Of a stretch of DNA of 64,000 nucleotides, positions 34,367-41,468 are shown piece after piece. The stretch lies in assembly GCF_001514065.1 (NCBI RefSeq), contig NZ_KQ948436.1, positions 135,261 to 199,260 of the forward strand, in the 5' to 3' direction. The first letter of the stretch is position 1, and each line of letters begins with the position of its first letter. Source of the stretch: Streptomyces antibioticus. GTDB lineage: Bacteria; Actinomycetota; Actinomycetes; Streptomycetales; Streptomycetaceae. The translations under genes were made by a program, and so were the position numbers. Under the pieces are notes generated by a model. It searched no databases and was not told the DNA's origin. It worked only from the letters and a program-made list of their open reading frames with translations.

Positions 34367-36624
34367 ACGAGGTTCTCTTCGAGCGGGAAGACCGTGCGCA
34401 CACGGCTGTCGACGAGGTGGTTGTAGAAGTCGTCGGCCACGCTGACGCCCTCAACGGTGGAGATGCCACGCAGCCTGTTCATGAACCTCCAGCCGGCCTC
34501 GAACATGTTGTGGCCGCGCAGCGCGGGCAGTAAGAGGTCGCGCAACTGCGTGTAGGCGCTGGGATCGTCGGCACAAGCACGGATCCAGTCCGTCAGACGC
34601 GAGATGACCTCGGCGGCGGTCTCCGAAGAGGACAGCAGGTCGTGGACGCCGCGCTGCACGTCGATGTCCGTGGGCGGGGAGCCCACGAGCCACGGCGTGC
34701 CGTCGTGCCGGCGGGTCATCAATGCAAGGAAGGCCAGGGCGCCGCTGCGTGCGGAGGAGACCTTGCCTTGCTGCCAGCTCTGGACCTCACCGGTCAGTCG
34801 CTGTGCGACGGTGGGGTGTTGGACCAGAGCGTCGAAGGCAGCCTGGACTTGGCCGACCACGGTGGCGTCGGTGTTCTTGTGCGCGACCCGGCGCAGGCGC
34901 ACCATTGCCCGCTTGGCCAGAGATGTGGCGACGGAGGAGTCCTCCAGGACTCGTCGGCACAGCGCAATCACGGCAGGCGCGTAACTCTCCTTCTCCGCCC
35001 ACCCGTACAGTGCTTCCCACGCCAGGCGTCCGACGTGTTCATTGCGCACGGCGCTTTCCATGACCGCACCAAGCACCGTTGGATGACTGCTACCGACCAG
35101 GCTGCCCAGTGTCGTGAGGTAGTCCACCGATCCGTGCCGCACGGTGAGCTCGGCCAACGCAGCGATTGCGTGGTCTTCCGGATCGGCGCTTTGAGCCGTC
35201 GCGACGAGCCAGGTCAACAAGGGCTCACGCATGGCGTCGTAGTTGTCCCAGACGTACTCCAGCACCGCGCGTCCATAGACAGGCCGGTCGAAGACCACGG
35301 CGTCCTGCATATCGACTTGACCCCCGACATCCTGGATGCGCCGACGCATTCCCCGTCCGGCCAGTGCACTGCGCGTCGGTGAGAATCCAGTTGTTGTGCC
35401 GGAGGTGCCGGGAACGTCCTCGATGGCTTTCAGTAGAGCGGCTGCACTGCGCGCGACGACGGGCAGGGGTGCCGACTGTTGCACGGCCAGGGCCAGCAGC
35501 AGACAACGGTCGTCCACGGTGAGTGAGGGGTTGTCGTGGGTGTACAGGCTGTTCATCTCGCCGAACCGGCTGTCGAGTTCCCCGCGCCAGTCGGTTAGCG
35601 CTGCGATGACGCGGTCTTCGAGGGTGCTGTCGGTTTCTGCCTCGCCTTCGGCCTGCAACAACGACTGCTGGGAGCTGGTGCGGGTGTGCTCCTTCCAGGT
35701 CATGACGACGGTGTGCGCGGCCCGCACAGCGGCCACTGCTGTCAGTCCGCGCAAGGATGTGGTGGCTTTGGAGAAGGATTGGAGTGACGTGACGAGTTGG
35801 TCGTAGCCGTAGGCGGTCAGGTGTGCCTCGACCACGCGCTGGGCATCGGGAGGCTCGTGCAGGTGGACTACTTGGATGCCGTGACGATCGCTGAGGCGGT
35901 GGTCCTTCCACAGGCCCTGTGCGACGGTCAGTGCGAGATAGGAACGGCAGTCGCGCAGGTGGGAGGCATGTTTCGAGAGAGCGTTCAGGAAGTCAGCGGA
36001 TACCTGGTCGTTCTCCGGATGCTTGAGATCGAGTTGGTACGCATGCGCCTTTTCCAGAGGCAGGCGCCCCTGGCGGGGGATGTCCCAGTCCGCGTCCAAC
36101 TGGACCACGGTGGTGTCATCAGCAGTGTGCTCGGCCAGGAGTCGTAGAGCGAAGGTGGTGGAGCCACACGAACGCGGTGCCACAATGACGATGACCGGCT
36201 GGCGAGGACGGCGGGTGACAGGATCGACAATCTGCTCCCAGACCAGGTCCCAGTGCGGGTCCCGAACGAACGGCTGGTCGAGTAGTTGCTCCCGACTTTG
36301 CTCCACGCCCTCCAGCAGGTCCCGTTTTCGAGTCTCCAGGATCAACTGCTCGATGTGGTGGGCGACCACTTCGGGGTCCCCGTACACGTGTGTTGCTGCA
36401 CCGTCGGTTTCGTGCACACGCGGCGCGGGCGGCACAACGCCCGGTGGCAAGGGAACGGGAGAGGGGAACGAGTCGTCAGGGTTCGCACCAGGCCGGTCGG
36501 CAGAGCCGGTTCCGGGACGCAAGCGATGCAGCCAGCTGCCGGAGCCGTTGGACTGGCTCTCACCACCTTCGCCGCTCGGTGGGGTTGCGTTGGAGCGAGT
36601 GGGGTCGAACGGTACGTCAGACAT
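34363..36624 (-). CDS. 753-residue protein with degenerate P-loop, operon gene 4
   Basis: Residues 1-75 are a disordered Gly/Ser/Pro-rich tail. A NTPase-like core begins near 80. The strand-loop VIVIVAPRSCGSTTFALRLL (144-163) has the shape of a Walker A site, but the invariant Lys is Ser155 (CGSTT instead of GK[ST]). LDADWDIPRQGRLP follows as in related P-loop proteins. The C-terminal 400 residues look like helical repeats (TVLGAVMESAVRNEHVGRLA; VISRLTDWIRACADDPSAYT). It may bind nucleotide without hydrolysis, or act as scaffold or sensor. ATG 36624 has CTGGAG 7 bases upstream. It lies 54 bp after the cyclase-like gene and overlaps the next gene. Confidence 0.75.
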   Translation of the reverse strand: MSDVPFDPTRSNATPPSGEGGESQSNGSGSWLHRLRPGTGSADRPGANPDDSFPSPVPLPPGVVPPAPRVHETDGAATHVYGDPEVVAHHIEQLILETRKRDLLEGVEQSREQLLDQPFVRDPHWDLVWEQIVDPVTRRPRQPVIVIVAPRSCGSTTFALRLLAEHTADDTTVVQLDADWDIPRQGRLPLEKAHAYQLDLKHPENDQVSADFLNALSKHASHLRDCRSYLALTVAQGLWKDHRLSDRHGIQVVHLHEPPDAQRVVEAHLTAYGYDQLVTSLQSFSKATTSLRGLTAVAAVRAAHTVVMTWKEHTRTSSQQSLLQAEGEAETDSTLEDRVIAALTDWRGELDSRFGEMNSLYTHDNPSLTVDDRCLLLALAVQQSAPLPVVARSAAALLKAIEDVPGTSGTTTGFSPTRSALAGRGMRRRIQDVGGQVDMQDAVVFDRPVYGRAVLEYVWDNYDAMREPLLTWLVATAQSADPEDHAIAALAELTVRHGSVDYLTTLGSLVGSSHPTVLGAVMESAVRNEHVGRLAWEALYGWAEKESYAPAVIALCRRVLEDSSVATSLAKRAMVRLRRVAHKNTDATVVGQVQAAFDALVQHPTVAQRLTGEVQSWQQGKVSSARSGALAFLALMTRRHDGTPWLVGSPPTDIDVQRGVHDLLSSSETAAEVISRLTDWIRACADDPSAYTQLRDLLLPALRGHNMFEAGWRFMNRLRGISTVEGVSVADDFYNHLVDSRVRTVFPLEENLV

Positions 36625-36678
36625 ACTGGAACTCCAGGGTGAGTGCGTTGTGGGCAGCAGGGCGAAAGGCCAGGCGAC

Positions 36679-37491
36679 TCACCGCTGGCCGCGATCGATC
36701 CGCAGGGTGTCGATGCTGTTGGCGATCGTGGCGTCGCTGACCTGAGCGTGGAACTGGAACGTTCCGCCACTACTGGCAACCGGTGTCAATGGCGCGTCGC
36801 TCGGCTGCGTGGTGGAGGAGGGAGCGGCCGGCGATGCGGCGTCCGTGACGTAGAGGCGCACGGCCGGTCCGGTCAGGCCCGGCACGTGAATCCGGCAGGG
36901 CTGCTCGAAGCCGGGCTTGTCACTGACGCGGGCAACCGCCTCGAGGAAGTGGTGTGGGCCCAGCTCCTGCGTGCGTCCCGCGTGCACGGTGCGCTGGTAG
37001 ACGATCTCGGAGAGTGCGGCAGCTAGGAAGCCGCCGCTGTCCTTCGCGGCGGACAGCGCTTGGCGGTTTGCCTGGCTGTCGAGTAGCCGGGTGGTGTTAT
37101 TGATGGCGCTACCGCGGTGGTCGGGCAGGGACAGCGGGCCGACGTGGACACTGGCCCGCAGCCGCAGGACGGGACTACTTGCCAGCCGCTGCTGTTCGTA
37201 GCGCACCAGAGCCGCATCGAGCCGGCTCAGGAGCGGATCCACGAGTCGTGCCAGCACTGAGGGCGGAAACAGCAGGATCGCCCCGTCGCCACTGTCCTTG
37301 TAGCCGCCGGGAAGTTCCTGCGGGTCGGGCAGCCGACATTCGGCGAGCACCGTCGCCACGATGTCGTCCACGTCGCACCGGGCGGCGGCCATCTTCGCCT
37401 CGGGGAACTGGCTGTACTTCTCCATGTCGATAGCCACGAGGGCGAGTTCGGCGGGCACGTCCAGGGGCTCTGCGTGCAGCGGCGCATCCAT
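36679..37491 (-). CDS. Class III nucleotide-cyclase-like protein (possible Pycsar-type cyclase)
   Basis: 270 residues. Residues 15-140 follow the class III cyclase fold: LVAIDMEKYS with the first metal Asp22, GGYKDSGDGAILLF with the second metal Asp69 in SGDG, LRLRASVHVGPLS, and GSAINNTTRLLDSQ with Arg135. Both metal ligands are kept, so catalysis is plausible; whether the product is cAMP, cGMP, cCMP or cUMP is not evident. After a Pro/Ser/Thr linker (218-240) the tail SGGTFQFHAQVSDATIANS is separate from the fold. ATG 37491 is preferred (GAAAGGA upstream) over a GTG at 37512. Neighbours are a Crp/Fnr protein and a Pycsar-effector-like membrane protein. Confidence 0.75.
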   Translation of the reverse strand: MDAPLHAEPLDVPAELALVAIDMEKYSQFPEAKMAAARCDVDDIVATVLAECRLPDPQELPGGYKDSGDGAILLFPPSVLARLVDPLLSRLDAALVRYEQQRLASSPVLRLRASVHVGPLSLPDHRGSAINNTTRLLDSQANRQALSAAKDSGGFLAAALSEIVYQRTVHAGRTQELGPHHFLEAVARVSDKPGFEQPCRIHVPGLTGPAVRLYVTDAASPAAPSSTTQPSDAPLTPVASSGGTFQFHAQVSDATIANSIDTLRIDRGQR

Positions 37492-37595
37492 CGGGCACCG
37501 TCCTTTCAGCACAGGCGGTCAGGGAAGAGTGCCCATGCTGATCGGGCGGGACGGCCGCCGCTGCCCAGTAGTGGGCACGCCTGAAGTGCGGCCCG

Positions 37596-38255
37596 TCACG
37601 TCTGCGTACGCGCGTGCGACTGAATCGAATGGATGTCGCGAACGAGGAGCCCGCCACTGGAGGTGGTGCGGACCCAGTCCTGCTCGCGCCAGGGCTTGAG
37701 CGCGTTGACCACAGCGTTTCGGGAAGCGCCAATCATCTGAGACAGCTCCGTCTGAGTCAGACGCACGGCGAGATCCGAAGCCGAAGCGGATGCGGCCTCG
37801 ACCAGTCGTGAGAGAGCCGATGCCAGGCGCAGCGGCACAGACGCGGTGGCCAGTTCGAGTCGTACGGCCTCCGATTCCCTGACCCGGGCGATGGCATGGC
37901 GCAGGAGGGGGGCCAGCAGGTCATGCTCCTCAACGAACGTGAGGAAAGCGGCAGCCGGGATGATGCGGATCTGGCAGGTCTCGGCGGCGATGACCGTGGC
38001 GGTGCGCGGCTGGGAGTCCAACACGGCCAGCTCGCCGAGTAACTCGCCGGCGCCGCGCACGGCGAGAAGCGTCCTTTCTCCGCTGGCCCCGGCCAGGGTG
38101 ATCAACGTTGACCCGGACTCCAGCACGATCACATGAGTTGCTGGATCTCCTTGGCGGAGCAGCACACTCCGAGCGGGCCTGACGCGCTGCGGTGCGAGCG
38201 CCTTCAGGTGTGCCCATAACTTGTCGCCGATCACCGTGGCATGCGGCTGATACAC
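37596..38255 (-). CDS. Crp/Fnr-family regulator with cyclic-nucleotide-binding domain
   Basis: 219 residues. cNMP-binding beta-roll (about 8-115) with GELLGELAVLDSQPRTATV, the phosphate-binding-cassette position, including Arg84. Dimerisation helix about 112-135, then a winged HTH (LTQTELSQMIGASRNAVVNAL, 166-186). It could bind the product of the adjacent cyclase-like enzyme and control the operon. GTG 38255 is chosen because AGGGGG lies 4 bases upstream; a GTG at 38285 is possible. It lies 43 bp after the membrane-protein gene and 104 bp before the cyclase gene, same strand. Confidence 0.88.
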   Translation of the reverse strand: MYQPHATVIGDKLWAHLKALAPQRVRPARSVLLRQGDPATHVIVLESGSTLITLAGASGERTLLAVRGAGELLGELAVLDSQPRTATVIAAETCQIRIIPAAAFLTFVEEHDLLAPLLRHAIARVRESEAVRLELATASVPLRLASALSRLVEAASASASDLAVRLTQTELSQMIGASRNAVVNALKPWREQDWVRTTSSGGLLVRDIHSIQSHARTQT

Positions 38256-38298
38256 GCGTCCCCCTGCTGTGCGGCCCCGACACACTTAGGTGATCGTC

Positions 38299-38802
38299 TC
38301 AACTAACCAGAATGTTGCTCAATAGACACATTCCAGCCATCAGGAGTGCTGCTAGGGCAAAGTCGACGGCCAACCGGGCCGCTCGCAGCTTCCTGTCCGC
38401 CAGCCAGGCCAGCACCTGTAGACGGCGGCCCTCGACATGCCGTTCAAGCTCCCCATGCGCAGCCGAACTCACAGCGACCCGCTGGTGCACAAGTGCCTCG
38501 CCCATCAATTCGGTATGTAGCCCCGCCCTTGGGACCGCGGGCCGTAGCGCGAGCAGCGCAGCTCCTATCGCGGCCATCAGCAACAGACACATCAGGACCA
38601 GGGAGAACACCGCGATGGGGGGCATGCCGTGTGCACTCGACAGCACGGCAACCCCTGCAGCCAGCAGGCCACCCGCTATTCCGCACAAAGCAGTTGCTTT
38701 CGTATCTGCCCGCTGTACCTCGACGAAGGCGCGTTCTGCGTGTCCTTGCAGCCGCTCCATCTCTGCCGGAGTATTGCCTGGCTCATGCATGCTGCCCCAC
38801 AT
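38299..38802 (-). CDS. Pycsar-effector-like (DUF5706-type) three-helix membrane protein
   Basis: 167 residues. Residues 24-36 read RAFVEVQRADTKA, the phrase at the start of helix 1 in the Pycsar effector / DUF5706 family. Helices at about 37-57, 62-86 and 144-164; the cytoplasmic region between helices 2 and 3 is charged (HGELERHVEGRRLQVLAWLA). In Pycsar defence, such proteins are thought to damage the inner membrane when activated by cyclic pyrimidine nucleotides. ATG at 38802; an ATG at 38790 with GGGG 4 bases upstream is equally plausible. First gene of the five-gene leftward operon. Confidence 0.75.
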   Translation of the reverse strand: MWGSMHEPGNTPAEMERLQGHAERAFVEVQRADTKATALCGIAGGLLAAGVAVLSSAHGMPPIAVFSLVLMCLLLMAAIGAALLALRPAVPRAGLHTELMGEALVHQRVAVSSAAHGELERHVEGRRLQVLAWLADRKLRAARLAVDFALAALLMAGMCLLSNILVS

Positions 38803-39163
38803 CCCTCTGTGGCCGTCGCCTGCTTGTCATGGCAGTTGCCAGCCTGCTCTCAGCTGCCGAGGAGCGATGCCTACCGCAGGGCATGAGGAGCGGTAGGTGC
38901 CTCACTCCACGACCTTCGAGGTCTTTGCTCACCGGCTGACGCTCATCGCGTTGATCACGATCCGGTACGCAAGTGCCGCCGTAGCGCACTTCGCCGTCTC
39001 GTATTCGTGGGCAGATCGCTTGGCCGCAGGGTTTCTGTCGCTGCGGATCCACCGCCCTGCTCGGTGGGCGGCACGTTCTTGGAGGCGCAACGGTTTTCGC
39101 CCAAACTCTCCCGGGCGGTCACCAGCGCGCCTATTGTGCTGTCCCGCCAAGGCGTCACCATCC
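38803..39163. promoter_or_regulatory. Divergent regulatory region of the signalling operon
   Basis: 361 bp between the membrane-protein gene (leftward) and the zinc-finger-like gene (rightward). It contains an 8-bp inverted repeat CCTACCGC (38870-38877) / GCGGTAGG (38890-38897) with a 12-base gap, 68 bp upstream of the operon start. This could be an operator or hairpin. No GTG-N6-CAC Crp-type palindrome was recognised, so autoregulation by the operon's Crp/Fnr protein would have to use another site. Confidence 0.45.
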
Positions 39164-39176
39164 GGGGGGGGGGGGG
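39164..39176 (+). repeat. Homopolymeric tract of 13 G at a ribosome-binding site
   Basis: Thirteen consecutive G end 3 bases before the GTG at 39180. They are the only Shine-Dalgarno-like sequence for that gene. Slippage would alter the tract length, and thus initiation strength or spacing, without changing the protein. A sequencing error in tract length is possible. Confidence 0.85.
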
Positions 39177-39179
39177 ATC

Positions 39180-39584
39180 GTGTCCGACGCGTTCAGGTCC
39201 AAGTCTGCGCTCAAGCGCTGTGTCGTATGCCGCCTGCCGGTGGCCAGGAAGAAGCTGGTCTTCGCCCCGGGCGGACTGCCGGTACACCGCGCCTGCCGGT
39301 CGACCATAGACCGCTCGTCGCCCCGCTCGACGGCTCCGACTCGTGTGACCCGGGTACCCAAAGACATCAGTCGCGCCGAACTCCTCAAGAGGATCGAAGC
39401 GTTGCGGAAGCGCGACCCCAAAATGAAGCCGGGCGCAGCTCAGGTGCAGCCCGCTGGCCGCCCCAAGCCACCGACAGCGCCACACCGCGGCAAGCGGTTG
39501 GGCGCCCCGCCTCAGCCGTACTACGGCGTGGAGATGAAGTTCATCGACGGCCGGTGGGTACAGATGCACCCTGACTCCGAATAG
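39180..39584 (+). CDS. Hypothetical protein with zinc-finger-like Cys/His set
   Basis: 134 residues. N-terminal CVVCRLPVARKK ... LPVHRACRSTI gives Cys-x2-Cys and His-x2-Cys spaced for one zinc. The rest is basic and Pro-rich (RIEALRKRDPKMKPGAA; PKPPTAPHRGKRLGAPPQP) and ends YYGVEMKFIDGRWVQMHPDSE. No family recognised; nucleic-acid binding is plausible from charge and zinc site. GTG at 39180 sits 3 bases after the 13-G tract. Divergent from the signalling operon. Confidence 0.6.
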   Translation: MSDAFRSKSALKRCVVCRLPVARKKLVFAPGGLPVHRACRSTIDRSSPRSTAPTRVTRVPKDISRAELLKRIEALRKRDPKMKPGAAQVQPAGRPKPPTAPHRGKRLGAPPQPYYGVEMKFIDGRWVQMHPDSE

Positions 39585-39805
39585 CGACGACACTCAGACG
39601 GGCGAGGCCGACTGCTATGTCGCGCCACTCACGTCGTGCACCCCGAAGGCAGCGCGGGACGCGCGAGGCCCTGCTCCCCGGGGAGTTTCAGGCCCGCGCA
39701 CCGCAGTTGCTCTTGATCGCCACCCATGCTTTGGTGGGCTCGCCCCCATAGTCGCTGTTCTCGGCCAGGAGCCGCGTGTTCGGCCCCGACATGTCCGTCA
39801 TGCAG

Positions 39806-40216
39806 CTATCGGATGCGGGAGGCGAGATGAGGGAACGCGTCTTCCCATACGGCGCGCACGGTGCGATCGACGAGGGTGCGCAGCACCGGCCACAGCTGGA
39901 GGAGCACGCCCGAGTCGAGGTAGCGGGGCAGGTCGTCGCGCAGTCCCTCATACAGGACGGTGCGGTACAGGCCCATGCGCTGGCGCGGTTTGCCCAGGTC
40001 GTATGAGGTCATCCCGGACCAGGCCAGGTGCAGCGGTAGTTCCACGATCCCTTGGGTCGGGCCGCGCAGCTCGTCCAGCGACTCCGGCAGACGGCGGCGA
40101 AACTTCTTCCGGTACAGCGCGAGGTCCTTGTCCTCCGCGGCCGAGACGTCCCTCGGGGAGTTGTGGGCTGGAGCGCATGAATCCATCATGGCGGCCGGAG
40201 AGGTTGCGAAGGTCAT
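39806..40216 (-). CDS. Conserved hypothetical protein, orphan
   Basis: 136 residues: DKDLALYRKKFRRRLPESLD, IVELPLHLAWSG, LYRTVLYEGLRDDLPRYL and LWPVLRTLVDRTVRAVWE. The pattern is consistent with a soluble helical protein typical of streptomycete islands, but I cannot name a domain. ATG 40216. Nothing intact follows it on the same strand (39585-39805 shows no gene), so if it belongs to a two-gene module its partner is missing. Right end of the island is 200 bp away. Confidence 0.6.
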   Translation of the reverse strand: MTFATSPAAMMDSCAPAHNSPRDVSAAEDKDLALYRKKFRRRLPESLDELRGPTQGIVELPLHLAWSGMTSYDLGKPRQRMGLYRTVLYEGLRDDLPRYLDSGVLLQLWPVLRTLVDRTVRAVWEDAFPHLASRIR

Positions 40217-40315
40217 GATGTGCGAGCTGGCGTCCTGAGCGAGCGGGAGGGCGGGTCGCCGGACGAGCTGGTTGCCGCAGCCTGCTCAGCCCTGGGTGTG
40301 ATGGGCTCTCGGTCT

Positions 40316-40333
40316 TGACACTCGTTTGACGCT
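40316..40333 (+). repeat. Putative arm-type integrase site, right
   Basis: TGACACTCGTTTGACGCT, 16 of 18 identical to 27272-27289 and in the same orientation, ending 91 bp before the right core. In a circularised element the two would flank the core symmetrically. Confidence 0.6.
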
Positions 40334-40407
40334 CTGGGCGTCTGTACGAAGGATGAGGAGCCGAGAAGCGGGCTCTGACCAGGGCCTTTCTGGGACCCAT
40401 TCAGGCC

Positions 40408-40476
40408 GACCTCTTCCCGATGAAGCATCACGTGGAGTGCGTGGCGATTCTGGAGCCGGTGGCCAAGGGCGCCTGA
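40408..40476 (+). pseudogene. Displaced 3' end of the TrmA/RlmD-like gene (right attachment site)
   Basis: Reads DLFPMKHHVECVAILEPVAK then GA and stop, against DLFPMTHHVECVAILEPAAK then GS at the end of the intact gene at 27205. It has no start and no upstream coding sequence. It is the gene end separated from its body by the island, and contains the 27-bp core at 40425-40451. Confidence 0.88.
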
Positions 40477-40599
40477 CCCAGGGGTCGCCTGGGCCGACCC
40501 GTCGCCGGGTTCGGTGCGGCGGGTGCGGTCGCCGTGGCCGCCGCGCGGACTGGCGCGCCGGACCGGGACAAACCGGGACCTACGCGAGACGCTGCCTCC

Positions 40600-41349
40600 A
40601 TGACAGCCGAACCCGCCGCCGGAGCCGCGGCCCCTGGTGACGCCTCGTACCGCTTCGACGACCTGACCGCCCTCTACATCAACTGCACCCTCAAGCCGTC
40701 CCCGCAGCTCAGCCACACCCAGGGGCTGATCGACAAGAGCGCGGAGATCATGATGGCGCGCGGCGTCACCACGTCGGAGATCCGGGCCGTCGACCACGAC
40801 ATCGCCCCCGGTGTCTATCCGGACATGACCGAGCACGGCTTCGCCGTCGACGAGTGGCCCGCGCTGTACGAACGGGTGATGGCCGCGGACATCCTGGTCA
40901 TCGCCGGTCCGATCTGGCTGGGCGACAACAGCTCGGTGACGAAGAGGGTGATCGAGCGGCTCTACGCCTGCTCCTCACTGCTCAACTCGCAAGGGCAGTA
41001 CGCCTATTACGGCCGCGTCGGCGGCTGTCTCATCACCGGCAACGAGGACGGCGTCAAGCACTGCGCGATGAACGTCCTCTACAGCCTCCAGCACCTCGGC
41101 TACACGATCCCGCCCCAGGCCGACGCCGGCTGGATCGGTCCGGCGGGACCCGGGCCGTCGTATCTCGACGCCGGTTCGGGCGGTCCGGAGAACGACTTCA
41201 CCAACCGCAACACCTCGTTCATGACCTGGAACCTCATGCACCTCGCCGCGCTGCTGAAGCGCGCCGGGGGCGTCCCCGCCTACGGCAACCAGCGCTCGCA
41301 GTGGGACGCCGGATGCCGGCCAGGGGCGGAGAACCCCGAGCATCGTTGA
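40600..41349 (+). CDS. Flavodoxin-like / NAD(P)H-dependent oxidoreductase
   Basis: 249 residues. Rossmann-like flavodoxin fold: LTALYINCTLKPSPQLSHTQ is the FMN phosphate-binding start of the NADPH-dependent FMN reductase family. ADILVIAGPIWLGDNSSVTK, VGGCLITGNEDGVKH and an aromatic C-terminal part (NTSFMTWNLMHLAALLKRAG) complete the flavin site. Likely a cytoplasmic FMN-dependent reductase of quinones or other small molecules. ATG 40600 gives MTAEPAA; an in-frame start at 40534 is unlikely. First chromosomal gene after the island. Confidence 0.85.
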   Translation: MTAEPAAGAAAPGDASYRFDDLTALYINCTLKPSPQLSHTQGLIDKSAEIMMARGVTTSEIRAVDHDIAPGVYPDMTEHGFAVDEWPALYERVMAADILVIAGPIWLGDNSSVTKRVIERLYACSSLLNSQGQYAYYGRVGGCLITGNEDGVKHCAMNVLYSLQHLGYTIPPQADAGWIGPAGPGPSYLDAGSGGPENDFTNRNTSFMTWNLMHLAALLKRAGGVPAYGNQRSQWDAGCRPGAENPEHR

Positions 41350-41468
41350 GCGGGCGGAGAGAATCTTGACCGAACCCTGGGAGCGCTGACCAGGCGTCAA
41401 AGTGCCGGCCGCGCCGCATACTTCACGGTGCGGGGGCGTCTCGCCAGGGCGTGAGGGGGAGTGACCGG

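Larger units (their letters stand above)
27154..40451. mobile_element. 13.3-kb integrated genomic island in the 3' end of an RNA methyltransferase gene, no integrase
   Basis: Bounded by two identical 27-bp cores (27154-27180 and 40425-40451) within 71-bp direct repeats that match at 63 positions (27137-27207 and 40408-40478). The left copy supplies the stop-proximal codons of the methyltransferase gene; the right copy is an orphaned gene end. An 18-bp repeat lies 91-92 bp inside each core. The contents are accessory: a nuclease/NTPase, a small nuclease-like protein, an IS3 element, a five-gene nucleotide-signalling operon, a zinc-finger-like gene and an orphan gene. No integrase, excisionase or replication gene was found, so the element is probably immobile now, or was mobilised in trans. 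Confidence 0.82.
40217..40599. other. Right island boundary, non-coding
   Basis: 383 bp containing the right arm-type repeat (40316-40333), the right attachment core (40425-40451), the displaced methyltransferase gene end and then chromosomal leader of the flavodoxin-like gene. No intact gene. Confidence 0.7.

Noticed and set aside
38897-39574. Long plus-strand frame overlapping the zinc-finger-like gene
   Set aside because: It runs through the 13-G tract as a poly-Gly stretch and has no protein-like features; the GTG 39180 frame has a zinc-site pattern and normal composition.
40200-40319. 3' end of an integrase gene next to the right attachment site
   Set aside because: One plus-strand frame reads LSEREGGSPDELVAAACSAL before a stop, in the right place for an integrase end, but an upstream stop near 40185 leaves under 50 codons and no recombinase motif.
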